A stretch of DNA of 64,000 bases from contig JAGKSW010000037.1 of the NCBI GenBank assembly GCA_018993265.1, forward strand, positions 1 through 64,000, written 5' to 3'. The notes below the pieces were generated by a model that saw nothing but the letters and a program-made list of their open reading frames with translations, searched no databases and was not told the DNA's origin. Of this stretch, positions 44,573 to 53,879 are shown piece by piece (position 1 is the first letter of the stretch; every line of letters begins with the position of its first letter). The stretch comes from Nostoc sp. TH1S01. GTDB lineage: Bacteria; Cyanobacteriota; Cyanobacteriia; Cyanobacteriales; Nostocaceae. A program made the position numbers and the translations under genes.

Positions 44573-45814
44573 CTATCTCACCGACACCAACAAATTTTGA
44601 TTGACAGTCATTTCTAAATCGGTATTGGGGTTAATAGCGATTAAATCAACACTGTTGCGACCGAAGAACAAGCCAATTAAGCCACCGATAGCCGCACCAC
44701 CGAGAACTTCTTCTGTAGCGATCGCGCGATCGCCTGTCACCGCAGATACAGCAGCCGCTGCCCCAGCACCTAATACAGTATCTGTAATAATGGCTCTAGC
44801 ACTAGTACCTTTTTTGACAGTTTCTGTTTTGCTAATCACATTAGAGGTAGCTGCAATTTGATACTCCTGACCTGTAGTTAAAACAAGTTTTTGAGCCATG
44901 AACTGTGAACCGCCTTTTGCTGGTTTTAGTTGACCAACAACTTGACTACCAGCCGGAATTACCACAGTACCATCTTGGGTAACTACATTTTGGTCAACAG
45001 TCAGTGTTAAAGGTGCCGTTTCATCTTTAGTAACCAAGATTTTTTTAGCTTGGTCATACTTCACAGGGATAACAGTTCCTTGGGGAATTGTGATGGAGAT
45101 GGGTGTTGGTGTAGTGGGTTGCGCTGCAACTATATAAGGTGAGTTAATTGCCGAAGCTTGATTAGAACTAACTAAGGCTTGGTAAATGAAAGCTGCTACC
45201 TGGGCGCGTGTTGCAGTGGCATTCGGGTTGAGGAACTTAACATTAGGATAGTTCACAACAATTTGCTGTTCAGTCGCTGCCGCAATGGGACTAAGGGCAT
45301 AACTAGCAATTCCCGAAGCATCGTTGAAGTATTGCAGAGTGCTTTCAACATTTCCACTGGGGCTATATTCCAGACCATTAGCCAGAGAAACTAAAACCTG
45401 TTGACGGGGAATCGCTTGGTTAGGCTCAAAACGATTTCCGGGATATCCAGAGAGGAAACCGATAGTATAAGCTTGCTGAATGGCGCTAGATGCCCAGAAA
45501 TTGCTGGGGACATCCACAAAGTTGATTGCTTGGCGTTGAGGTGCTTTGGAAAAAGCCTTGTTTACCATCGCCGCAAATTGAGCGCGTGTTACCGCTTCTT
45601 CTGGGCGGAAACTGCCATCAGGAAAACCTGCAATTACTCCTCGCTGTGACAACTCTTGAATAAATTGTGCTGCCCAATAATTAGAAGAAACATCTGTAAA
45701 AGTGGTTTGAGCAAAAGAAGGTGTAGCAGTGATAAAAGGTGCTACAGCGCCAGCAGTAATAGTCAAAGCCATGAGGGCAGCAGTTTTAGATTGCCAACGA
45801 TTTAAAGTAAACAT
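44573..45814 (-). CDS. SLH-domain surface protein
   Basis: 413 residues. Signal peptide (ALMALTITAGAVAPFITATP, cleavage near FAQ), then three S-layer homology modules (about 38-95, 98-155, 160-215; FTDVSSNYWAAQFIQELSQR, FVDVPSNFWASSAIQQAY). A C-terminal domain from about 245 carries small-residue-rich helices (TDTVLGAGAAAAVSAVTGDR, GGAAIGGLIGLFFG) within beta-rich flanks (VIPVKYDQAKKILVTKDETA). SLH modules bind peptidoglycan-linked polymers, so the protein sits in the cell envelope. The C-terminal domain is shared with the SLH-less protein at 47212. Confidence 0.85.
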   Translation of the reverse strand: MFTLNRWQSKTAALMALTITAGAVAPFITATPSFAQTTFTDVSSNYWAAQFIQELSQRGVIAGFPDGSFRPEEAVTRAQFAAMVNKAFSKAPQRQAINFVDVPSNFWASSAIQQAYTIGFLSGYPGNRFEPNQAIPRQQVLVSLANGLEYSPSGNVESTLQYFNDASGIASYALSPIAAATEQQIVVNYPNVKFLNPNATATRAQVAAFIYQALVSSNQASAINSPYIVAAQPTTPTPISITIPQGTVIPVKYDQAKKILVTKDETAPLTLTVDQNVVTQDGTVVIPAGSQVVGQLKPAKGGSQFMAQKLVLTTGQEYQIAATSNVISKTETVKKGTSARAIITDTVLGAGAAAAVSAVTGDRAIATEEVLGGAAIGGLIGLFFGRNSVDLIAINPNTDLEMTVNQNLLVSVR

Positions 45815-45930
45815 TAATTTATGCCTTTAAATTTATTTGTTTCCTGTTAATTACTTAGATATTGTTTCGGGATAAAAAGTTTCCGAAAACTTCTATTTTT
45901 GAAAATATTTTTATTTAAAAAATAAATAAA

Positions 45931-45977
45931 AATAGGCAATAAGTCATAACATAGTTATCTATGACTTATTACCTATT
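45931..45977 (-). terminator. Rho-independent terminator of the PEP-CTERM gene
   Basis: aataggcaataagtcata (45931-45948) pairs with tatgacttattacctatt (45960-45977) with one mismatch. On the minus strand the stem is followed by a T-rich run (tttttatttattttttaa), and it lies about 90 bases beyond the stop codon at 46070. Confidence 0.75.
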
Positions 45978-46069
45978 TCCCATGACATATTAGAAATGAA
46001 ATCAATTCTAAAAAACTGCTATGCCAGTTTGTCCACATGGCAGTTATCAAATTAAGCTTGAAAGGAAAT

Positions 46070-46756
46070 TTATCTTTTCAATAATACTTTCTTTTGTTGA
46101 CGTTTTAACAGTGAAGTAGTTCCGAAAGCACCTATTACTAACACACCTAACAGAGCATTGGGTTCTGGAACACTTTGAGCGACTCTATAGGTGTGATTAT
46201 CTGTTTCAAAGGCAATACCATTTGAGTGCATCACAACTCGATCAAATTTTTCGCCTGCGTCCCCAACAAGGTTAATAAACATATTCGCTTTATCACTAGT
46301 CCAGCTACCATCAGCGATAGCAGTTGGCACATCTGAACCGCTAAAACTCTTTAACAATTGATTACCACTGTAGATATCAATAAAATTGTAACTATCTAAT
46401 GAGCCTGCGTAAAAGCCAAAGTAATCAATAGCGTTTTTGAAGTTAAGTTCGACAAAACCACTATCACCTGCAACATTACTATTTTTAGGAGCAATTGTCA
46501 TATATTTGGTATTATCTCCATAGGGTGAAGCATATTGACCAGATTGACTACCTTGCACAATGTTAGTAGTAACATTTGAGTAACTTACAAAACCATTTGG
46601 GTCATTAGCTGTGCCATCATCAAAGGTAACTACTTTTGTATCAGAGTAGGTAGAAAACATCCCACTATTGACTTTCATGGTTACTGCGCTAGCTGGATTT
46701 GCACTAGCAACAATAACAGTTGTTCCTAATAAAGCCAAATATAATCTATTTAGCAT
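46070..46756 (-). CDS. PEP-CTERM exported protein
   Basis: 228 residues from ATG 46756, which follows AAGGA; an upstream frame to 46813 is longer but puts a second hydrophobic stretch before the signal peptide. Signal peptide MLNRLYLALLGTTVIVASAN (cleavage near ASA), a beta-sandwich middle (VTFDDGTANDPNGFVSYSNV, DYFGFYAGSLDSYNFIDIYS) and a classical C-terminal sorting signal VPEPNALLGVLVIGAFG followed by KRQQKK. Exosortase should cleave this signal. The middle resembles choice-of-anchor/discoidin-like extracellular domains. Function likely structural or adhesive. Confidence 0.85.
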   Translation of the reverse strand: MLNRLYLALLGTTVIVASANPASAVTMKVNSGMFSTYSDTKVVTFDDGTANDPNGFVSYSNVTTNIVQGSQSGQYASPYGDNTKYMTIAPKNSNVAGDSGFVELNFKNAIDYFGFYAGSLDSYNFIDIYSGNQLLKSFSGSDVPTAIADGSWTSDKANMFINLVGDAGEKFDRVVMHSNGIAFETDNHTYRVAQSVPEPNALLGVLVIGAFGTTSLLKRQQKKVLLKR

Positions 46757-47211
46757 TCTAGTAAATCCTTGAAAGCTATAAAAAAATAGTAATGGTAATT
46801 GATTGAAAACCAAAGATAAGCAAGCTGGTCTAATGACTGCACCTATGCTATAGATAGACAGAAAGATAATTTATAAGTCCTGTCAGTGAGCTTTATCTGC
46901 CACAGTAGGTCACAGTAGGACGGAAGATGCAAATTTTTTAGATACCCTGATAATTTAATCTTGATTTTTTTTACTAGAAACAAACACCGTACATACACTA
47001 AATTTGTTTTAAAGAATGAGTGAAGTGAATATTCAGCTTTATCAGCCAGCAAATATTCAGCATATACCTTGAATATTAAAGAAGCCGAGATCCGAGATGA
47101 AATAGTTGCAGTAAAATTAAATTTTGTATCTATAAAAATGAAGCGATCGCTCACTACATAGACAGAGGCGATCGCTGATAATATTAATTAAATTCACGAC
47201 TGAATTTTGAG

Positions 47212-47916
47212 TTAATAAGTATTATTCCGAGAAATAACTAAATTGCTTGTCAGTGTGATGTCCAAATCTTCTTCTGGTCTGAGAACAAACACATCAGCTT
47301 GTTTTTTTCGCAACAACACACTGGCTAAAGCACCAACAGCACCACCAGCAACAGGTTCTAATACTTCAATGCGTTTGTTACCAGTGAGTAGTGAAATGAC
47401 AGTAGCCGCGCTTGCACCAATAGCTGCATCTGTTAAAATTTGACCAGTATCGGCACCTTTGCTGATTCTTTCTGTTTCTGTAATTGTCCGAGAATTAGCA
47501 TTAATTGGTAATCTACGGCCAGAAGGCAAGACTAATTCTGAAGCGACAAATCTCACACCTTTGCGATTGTCGTTGTTTCTGTCGTTGGGGTAACTTCTGC
47601 CATATAAATCAACAGGTTCTAGTCTGCCGACAACTTCAGTTCTAGCAGGGATTAAGACATTTCTATTTCTATCGATAATGTCATTAGCTATTCTCAGCTT
47701 GAGGGACATACTTTCGCCTGGAGTGACAACAATTTTTTCTTTTTCGTAAGTCACAGGCAAAGTTACATTAGCCGGAATTGTAGTTGAACGTGATTGCCCT
47801 ATATTATATTGCGCTTGGGCAGGCGCTACCGCAATCATGGGAGCGATCGCACCTGTAGTGAGTGCCATTGCCATGAATGCCGCAGTTCCAGATTTAAGTC
47901 GATAAAGGTGTGCCAT
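47212..47916 (-). CDS. Exported protein sharing the C-terminal domain of the SLH protein
   Basis: 234 residues. Signal peptide (FMAMALTTGAIAPMIAVAPA, cleavage AQA) leads into the same domain as residues 245-413 of the protein at 44573: compare TIPANVTLPVTYEKEKIVVT with its TIPQGTVIPVKYDQAKKILV, and LTDAAIGASAATVISLLTGN with its ITDTVLGAGAAAAVSAVTGD. SLH modules are absent, so it may be soluble in the periplasm or assemble with its relative. Function unknown. 1.4 kb separate the two; a PEP-CTERM gene lies between. Confidence 0.75.
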   Translation of the reverse strand: MAHLYRLKSGTAAFMAMALTTGAIAPMIAVAPAQAQYNIGQSRSTTIPANVTLPVTYEKEKIVVTPGESMSLKLRIANDIIDRNRNVLIPARTEVVGRLEPVDLYGRSYPNDRNNDNRKGVRFVASELVLPSGRRLPINANSRTITETERISKGADTGQILTDAAIGASAATVISLLTGNKRIEVLEPVAGGAVGALASVLLRKKQADVFVLRPEEDLDITLTSNLVISRNNTY

Positions 47917-48284
47917 AACAGAATTTAAGTTTATGTGTGTGACCTGTGTAATGACGAGGTGTTACGGAGATTGTTTCTGACTAGTTGTGGAACTATCCCT
48001 AGGCGTATTCCGTAGGTGAGGCTGATTGGATGACGAGGAGTATCTGCTATTGTTCCACAAAATTTTCTACTGTTGAAATACGTCAATAAATCAAGAATGA
48101 GATACTTTTAATTGACGCAAATTTACTACTCTTGTTCCATAAAAATTTTATTTACATTTTATATCTAAATATATATATCTTTACACTTATAAGATAATGT
48201 ACAAAATTTGATAACTCTCTCTTGCCAAACTATTTCTGGAACAGTTACAACAAGGTACTTATATATATATTGATGAGAAAGTTT

Positions 48285-48932
48285 ATGGAAGTAGCCAAAA
48301 TAATTGATACCTACGATCGGGGTGCCGTAGATTATGAGCAGATTATGTTGCATTACTGGCATATTGAGCGTCAACCACTGATTGATTCTTTACAACTCAA
48401 CCCTGGACAAACTGTACTGGATGCTGCCGTAGGAACAGGATTAAATCTTCCGGCTTATCCTCAAGGCGTGAGTGTTGTAGGTGTGGATTTATCTGAGAAA
48501 ATGATGGATGAAGCCCGGAAAAAAACTGTAGCCGCAAATATTACTTTCAAAGTAGCTGATCTGTTAAATCTAGATTTTCCAGATAATAGCTTTGATGCTG
48601 CTGCATCCGGCTTTACCCTTTGTGTTGTAGCTGATCCTGTCCGCGCTCTTGATGAAATTTTACGAGTTACAAAATCTGGTGCATTAATCGCCATTCTCGA
48701 TTATTGTAAATCACGAAATCCAGAGATTCAGAAGTGGCAGGAATTAATATTTGATGCCGCTTTAGAATTAGGTTTTCCCACAGGCAAGATTAAGTGGAAT
48801 GCGTTGATGGATTACGATGAATTAATTTATAACAGTAAGTTGCCCATTGAAGTACTTCAGGACGAGCGTATAGAAAATCCCAACCCCTTTTTATGTGGTT
48901 GTCAATTACTGCTGCGAAACTCAAAAGATTAA
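48285..48932 (+). CDS. Class I SAM-dependent methyltransferase
   Basis: About 215 residues from ATG 48285 (MEVAKIIDTYDRGAVDYEQI), with ATGs at 48273 and 48222 as alternatives; the upstream part does not look like family sequence. Motif I VLDAAVGTGLNLPAYP, acidic loop GVDLSEKMMDEARKK, motif IV FDAAASGFTLCVVADP, and a post-I ..LRVTKSGALIAILDY. It resembles UbiE/phosphatidylethanolamine methyltransferase-type enzymes. The acceptor is not evident. Monocistronic. Confidence 0.78.
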   Translation: MEVAKIIDTYDRGAVDYEQIMLHYWHIERQPLIDSLQLNPGQTVLDAAVGTGLNLPAYPQGVSVVGVDLSEKMMDEARKKTVAANITFKVADLLNLDFPDNSFDAAASGFTLCVVADPVRALDEILRVTKSGALIAILDYCKSRNPEIQKWQELIFDAALELGFPTGKIKWNALMDYDELIYNSKLPIEVLQDERIENPNPFLCGCQLLLRNSKD

Positions 48933-49093
48933 GGTAAAGATATTCAAAATAGTTTTTTTAAATAACCACATAGATACAGAAAAGACAGAAAAGTTATTAA
49001 TTTTGCTGGGCTGAATAAATTTTGGCAAATTTCAATAAATAATTACGCTATCAAGCGATAGTCTAAGACATATCAATCTACAACAGTGAAAAA

Positions 49094-50890
49094 ATGCAAA
49101 TCTTTGCTAAACCCAAACAGGTTGTATTTACTGTCTTTTCTCTTGGTGTTCTCTGTTACAGCCAAGTTGCAGCAGCCACTACCACTTTACCCCTACGCAG
49201 CAAAAAAGGGATGGTAGTATCTGCACATCCCCTGGCGAGTGAAGCGGGACTTTTAATGTTACGCCAAGGTGGTAACGCAGTGGATGCAGCAGTCGCCACA
49301 ACTTTTGCGATATCTGTAGTTGAGCCTTTTTCGGCGGGAATTGGTGGCGGGGGATTTTTGCTACTGCATTCTGAGAAAACTGGCGAGATGAAAGCGTTGG
49401 ATTTTCGGGAACGCGCACCCATCAAAGCGACAAGAAATATGTATTTAGATGCAGATGGAAAAGTGCGTCCAAATGCAAGTGTGAATGGATATTTAGCTGT
49501 AGCGACACCAGGAACGGTGGCGGGAATGTATGAGGTGCATCGCCGTTATGGTAAGTTGCCTTGGAAGGAAGTTGTCAAACCTGCGATCGCTCTGGCGAAA
49601 AATGGCTTTATATTAAGTAAACAACTAACTTGGCGATCAATTCAAGTTTACGAAGATCGTAAGCCAGTAATCCTTCAGAATTCCGCCGCTAGAACCATAT
49701 TTACGCGAAATGGCGAATTTTATCAGTCTGGAGAAAGATTAGTCCAACGTGATTTAGCACGCACTTTAGAAAGCATTGCCGACAATCCCCAAAGTTTTTA
49801 TACTGGCAAAATCGCCCGTGCGATCGCTTCAGATATGGCACAAAATGGTGGTCTAATTACCTTAGACGACCTCAAGGCATACAAACCCATCTGGCGAAAT
49901 CCTCTTTGCGGTAGTTTTCGCCAAGCTAGAGTCTGTTCCATGCCACCACCATCATCAGGCGGCGTTCATCTATTGCAGATGTTGAACATTATCGGTGACA
50001 GTGATTTAAAAGTTTGGGGATGGCATCATCCCAACAGTGTACATTTAATGGCGGAAGCGATGAAGATTGCCTACGCCGATCGCTCACAATATTTAGGTGA
50101 TCCTGATTTTGTTAAAGTACCTGTACAAGCTCTGATTAGTCCAGCTTACGCTAAACAGCGTCGTCAAGAAATTAATATGGATGTAGCGAAACCTGCATCA
50201 GAAATCAAGCCAGTAGATCCAGCAACGCTTCAACGTTTTGGCCCGATTAGCAATCAAATTGTCCCTTTACCCAACAAATTATTAAGATTGCAAGCCACTC
50301 GCTACGAATCTCCAGAAACCAGTCATCTGTGCGTTGTGGATGAACAACGCAACGCTGTCAGCCTGACTTTTACAATTAATCTTGGTTTTGGCGCTGGTGT
50401 GGTGACACCAGGAACAGGAATTTTACTCAATAACGAGATGGATGATTTCGCTACTGCGCCAGGTGTGCCTAATGCCTTTGGTTTAATTGGCAATGAAGCG
50501 AATGCGATCGCACCCCGCAAAACTCCGCTGTCGAGCATGACTCCGACAATTATTACAGAAAATAATCACCTCCGAATGGCAGTGGGTGCCCCTGGTGGCA
50601 GCACAATCATCACACAGGTTTTGCAAGTGATTCTCAATGTGCTGGAATACAATATGGATGTTGGTGCAGCTGTCTCCGTGCCACGCATACATGATCAGTG
50701 GCTTCCTGATGAGTTGCGTGTAGAACCTTGGGGTTTGGATGCTTTAACTCTGCAAGACTTACGCCGCCGTGGACATCACATCAAAGAAGAAAATCCTTGG
50801 GGTAATGCTAATGCGATCGCCGTCAAAGCAGATGGCAGCTTAGAAGCAGCGGCCGATCCTCGCGGTGAAGGTTCGCCTAGAGGCTGGTAG
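49094..50890 (+). CDS. ggt: Gamma-glutamyltransferase
   Basis: 598 residues with an N-terminal signal peptide (VVFTVFSLGVLCYSQVAAAT), so periplasmic. The precursor is expected to cleave itself before Thr409 (ESPETSHLCVVD), which becomes the nucleophile of the small subunit. FSAGIGGGGFLLLH, DFRERAP (binding Arg of the gamma-glutamyl group), MPPPSSGG and the oxyanion GAPGGSTIIT are all present. It hydrolyses or transfers gamma-glutamyl groups of glutathione. The usual TT-H is TS-H here, a normal variant. Monocistronic. Confidence 0.93.
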   Translation: MQIFAKPKQVVFTVFSLGVLCYSQVAAATTTLPLRSKKGMVVSAHPLASEAGLLMLRQGGNAVDAAVATTFAISVVEPFSAGIGGGGFLLLHSEKTGEMKALDFRERAPIKATRNMYLDADGKVRPNASVNGYLAVATPGTVAGMYEVHRRYGKLPWKEVVKPAIALAKNGFILSKQLTWRSIQVYEDRKPVILQNSAARTIFTRNGEFYQSGERLVQRDLARTLESIADNPQSFYTGKIARAIASDMAQNGGLITLDDLKAYKPIWRNPLCGSFRQARVCSMPPPSSGGVHLLQMLNIIGDSDLKVWGWHHPNSVHLMAEAMKIAYADRSQYLGDPDFVKVPVQALISPAYAKQRRQEINMDVAKPASEIKPVDPATLQRFGPISNQIVPLPNKLLRLQATRYESPETSHLCVVDEQRNAVSLTFTINLGFGAGVVTPGTGILLNNEMDDFATAPGVPNAFGLIGNEANAIAPRKTPLSSMTPTIITENNHLRMAVGAPGGSTIITQVLQVILNVLEYNMDVGAAVSVPRIHDQWLPDELRVEPWGLDALTLQDLRRRGHHIKEENPWGNANAIAVKADGSLEAAADPRGEGSPRGW

Positions 50891-50960
50891 ACAGTCATCA
50901 CTAAATGACGCAACACTGCCGTTTTTAGAGATAGTTAAAATTCTGAAATACTAACTGCAA

Positions 50961-51224
50961 CTATTGATTCTGCACCATTGATTCTGAGTATTCAACTTGA
51001 GTCCCAAATTCATTAGCTCTCGCACTGGGTACTAATGTCCAACCTGCTTTGAGCAGTTTTTGATAAGTTGCCCAACCCTTAGAGCCGCCAGGAATTTGAT
51101 AATCTGGTACTGCAAATTGCGGATAAGCTGTGTAGGGTCGCCAACCTTTATTTGCCTCAATTTGCAAATACAAAATCTTATCACTGTCGCCAGACTTAGA
51201 TAACCAGCACATTTGTCGATTCAT
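50961..51224 (-). CDS. Small hypothetical protein
   Basis: 87 residues, no signal or membrane segment. Start MNRQMCWLSKSGDSDKILYL; middle ..QFAVPDYQIPGGSKGWATYQ; several Trp and Tyr spread evenly, indicating a small folded domain. I believe similar short proteins occur in many filamentous cyanobacteria but cannot name a family. Convergent with ggt. ATG 51224 has GGAGT upstream (aaggagt), a good ribosome binding site. Confidence 0.6.
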   Translation of the reverse strand: MNRQMCWLSKSGDSDKILYLQIEANKGWRPYTAYPQFAVPDYQIPGGSKGWATYQKLLKAGWTLVPSARANEFGTQVEYSESMVQNQ

Positions 51225-51763
51225 GGCAAACTCCTTAGTGTTTAGCTAAAATTGCATAATCGCAGACTTTTGTCAAGCTCTGCATCAATCTTCTGGGATA
51301 ATTTTTAATTCCCCTAGTATGTGTCCATCTACCTACAAATTGGTTTAGTAAAATTACGTAAGCTAAAAGATAGATTTTTGGGAATCACATTGAGAATGCA
51401 GTATGACAAAATCAATCCATCCCCAACTTTTGAAATCTGCTTAAAGCATCATTTGTTGGAGATTTTGGATTAAAAAGCTGATAATGGCTCAATATATTTC
51501 ACTCCGTGACTGGTAATGTTATAAATCGCTTACAGGCGCAGCAATATAACACCTCTTAGCAATATTTCGCTGGTTATGAGGGCAAGATTTTTCTCATCGT
51601 ATCTGCGGTTTCTGCTAGTGTATGTAACAAGAGTTACTATTTTGGGTAATGACTGGATAATCAATCATTTGTTTTGCTAGTTACACCAGTAAGATTTAAT
51701 TATCAGTAATGGGTTAATGGTCATTTGTTTTTTATCTAGCCTCTAGCCCCTAACCTCTAGCCT
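51225..51763. other. Intergenic, ends in STRR
   Basis: AT-rich DNA with no gene. From 51736 to 51780 heptamers of the ctagcct/ctagccc/ctaacct type overlap the end of the DUF1802 gene. The remaining sequence shows nothing I recognise. Confidence 0.45.
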
Positions 51764-52363
51764 CTATTCCCTAGCCCCTAATCTCACTTCATCAACAATC
51801 GCGCGAATTTCTTTAACCATTTGCGAGTATGCAGAATCTGACAAAACAGGTGTTGCACCTTGAATATTAATTGGTTGCGCTAAATCAATCCATGACTTGC
51901 AACCACCATATTGTGAAAGATAGGGAATTTCTTGCACCTTGGGCAATTTATAAGCACGTAATAGCAGCACATACAGTGGCTGACGTTGTTTCCATTTTAA
52001 GCGATCGCTAATAAAATACTCATTCCAGATATGAAAGGGGAGTAAAGCGTTAACAGTAGACTCCTCACTAATCGGCAAAATATCTGTAATTTCTGCCCAA
52101 CTGCCAATGCGAATTGTTTCTGGATGCCAACCAGGAGTTACTGGACAGACGAGATTTGCATATTCTGATTTTAGCAGAAACGGCTGTTGATGTTCATAAG
52201 TTGGGTATAGTAAAACCTGCTCATGAGCAACTTGGAAACGTCCATTTTGCTCATGAATACCACCTTTACGCAGCAACATGATGGTTTTGCCAGTTTCTAA
52301 GGCATTGATCGCCACAGACCATTCTTTGAGGGCATATAAAGTCGTAATTAAATTCATCGGCAT
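51764..52363 (-). CDS. DUF1802 family protein
   Basis: 199 residues, cytosolic. The stretches ALKEWSVAINALETGKTIMLLRKGGI, FLLYPTYEHQ-like VLLYPTYEHQQPFLLK and ..WEQRQPLYVLLLRAYKLP match DUF1802, which is found in cyanobacteria and some Firmicutes without known function. The end of the gene (DEVRLGARE) is encoded by repeat DNA, so the last 3-5 residues may be strain-specific. Divergent from the aldo-keto reductase. Confidence 0.8.
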   Translation of the reverse strand: MPMNLITTLYALKEWSVAINALETGKTIMLLRKGGIHEQNGRFQVAHEQVLLYPTYEHQQPFLLKSEYANLVCPVTPGWHPETIRIGSWAEITDILPISEESTVNALLPFHIWNEYFISDRLKWKQRQPLYVLLLRAYKLPKVQEIPYLSQYGGCKSWIDLAQPINIQGATPVLSDSAYSQMVKEIRAIVDEVRLGARE

Positions 52364-52442
52364 CTGCTGTAACTCTGATTTAATTTCACGCTAAGACCGT
52401 TAAAGTATGAAACTATCCGGGGAATTGAATTAGAAAAGCATT

Positions 52443-53402
52443 ATGGAAAAGCGAAAATTAGGTACATCTGCCGTAGAAATCACACCCATCATCGTGGGAA
52501 CTTGGCAAGCTGGCAAAAAGATGTGGGTAGGAATTGAAGACGCTGACTCAATTAAAGCCATCCGCGCCGCCTTTGAAGCTGGAATTACCACTGTTGACAC
52601 AGCCGAAGTTTATGGGGAAGGTCACTCTGAGCGCATTGTAGCCGAAGCTTTATCAGATGTGCGCGACCAAGTACAGTATGCCACAAAAGTTTTTGCTAAC
52701 CATCTGAAGTACGATCAAGTGATTGAGGCTTGCGTTCGCTCTTTAAAAAACCTCAAAACTGACTATATCGACCTTTATCAAATTCATTGGCCCTCCGGCT
52801 CGTTTAATAGTGAAATTGTACCCATCGAGGAAACGATGAAGGCTTTAAATGAGCTAAAACAGCAAGGAAAAATTAGAGCAATTGGTGTTTCTAACTTTTC
52901 TCGCGCTCAATTGGCCCAAGCATCACAATATGGACGCATCGATAGCTTACAACCACCATATTCACTATTTTGGCGGCAGGTTGAAAAAGATGCTATGCCC
53001 TATTGTATCGAAAATCAAATTTCTATCTTGGCTTATTCACCCTTAGCCCAAGGATTATTAACTGGTAAATTTACGCGCGGTCAGAAATTTGCGCCAGAAG
53101 ATAACCGTTCTGACAATAAACTATTTCAAGGCGAAAACTTTGAACGCGCTCAACAAGCTTTAGATAAACTACGTCCTATAGCTGAACGCCATAATTGTAG
53201 TTTGGCGCAGTTAGCTTTAGCTTGGTTAATTGCCCAACCCCAAGCCAATGCGATCGCAGGCGCACGTTATCCTGAACAAGCAAAGGATAATGCTTTAGCT
53301 GCTGATGTCAAACTCTCCGCTAATGAAATTGACGAAATTGATTCTATTGGGCGAATTGTCACCGATCATCTAGATAAAAACCCAGTTATGTGGAATTGGT
53401 AA
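52443..53402 (+). CDS. Aldo/keto reductase
   Basis: 319 residues, TIM barrel. The catalytic tetrad is Asp52, Tyr57 (DTAEVYGEG), Lys82 (YATKVF) and His115 (YQIHWP). IRAIGVSNFSRAQLAQA and the NADPH-binding end (AIAGARYPEQAKDNALAADV) complete the family pattern; the closest groups are general stress protein 69/YhdN-type reductases. It reduces aldehydes with NADPH. Monocistronic. Confidence 0.92.
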   Translation: MEKRKLGTSAVEITPIIVGTWQAGKKMWVGIEDADSIKAIRAAFEAGITTVDTAEVYGEGHSERIVAEALSDVRDQVQYATKVFANHLKYDQVIEACVRSLKNLKTDYIDLYQIHWPSGSFNSEIVPIEETMKALNELKQQGKIRAIGVSNFSRAQLAQASQYGRIDSLQPPYSLFWRQVEKDAMPYCIENQISILAYSPLAQGLLTGKFTRGQKFAPEDNRSDNKLFQGENFERAQQALDKLRPIAERHNCSLAQLALAWLIAQPQANAIAGARYPEQAKDNALAADVKLSANEIDEIDSIGRIVTDHLDKNPVMWNW

Positions 53403-53879
53403 GCTGCTATAGCAGCAAAGATCCCCGAATTTTCAAAAAAGTCGGGGGTCTGAACCTTTTGCTCAACAACTAACAACAAAGATTGCAAGAATAAACAAAA
53501 TGTCAACTTTAGTAAACTACTAGTTGCTTATCTCTAAGTCAGTGCTAAATTGAATAACAAGACATCAAACAAAGTAAAACCAAACCCAAAGGGCAAACGA
53601 CTATGATGTCTCCCGTCTGTAGCCCAAGCAAATATTCAGCATACCTATAATTAAAAGTGGTAAAAGCCAAAAAATACAAAAGGCGAAGCCAAATCCCAAA
53701 GCGGAAAAACAAAGATTGCTGAAGTTGCTAGTTATTAAGTCCACCTTAGTTGTTTACTCTCTCGATTATTTAGCTAAGTTTAAAAAATTTGAAACCTGTG
53801 AATTCCCAATAACCTGGTCACCGTTGACCAGGTTTTGAGCTTTATATATCTATAATATATAGATTTGATTTTGATCAAA
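53403..53879. other. Intergenic with two hairpins
   Basis: gctgctatagcagc is palindromic at 53403-53416; agatccccga/tcgggggtct (53419-53451) belongs to the hairpin repeat also seen at 36559 and probably ends the aldo-keto reductase transcript. aacctggtca/tgaccaggtt (53811-53820, 53825-53834) is a perfect 10-bp stem 46 bases beyond the sbcC stop and may end that gene. Between them no gene is seen. Confidence 0.55.

Noticed and set aside
46843-47154. 103-residue minus-strand ORF
   Set aside because: Composition is unlike a folded protein, it begins in a GCGATCGC site, lacks a ribosome binding site, and no family features are visible.
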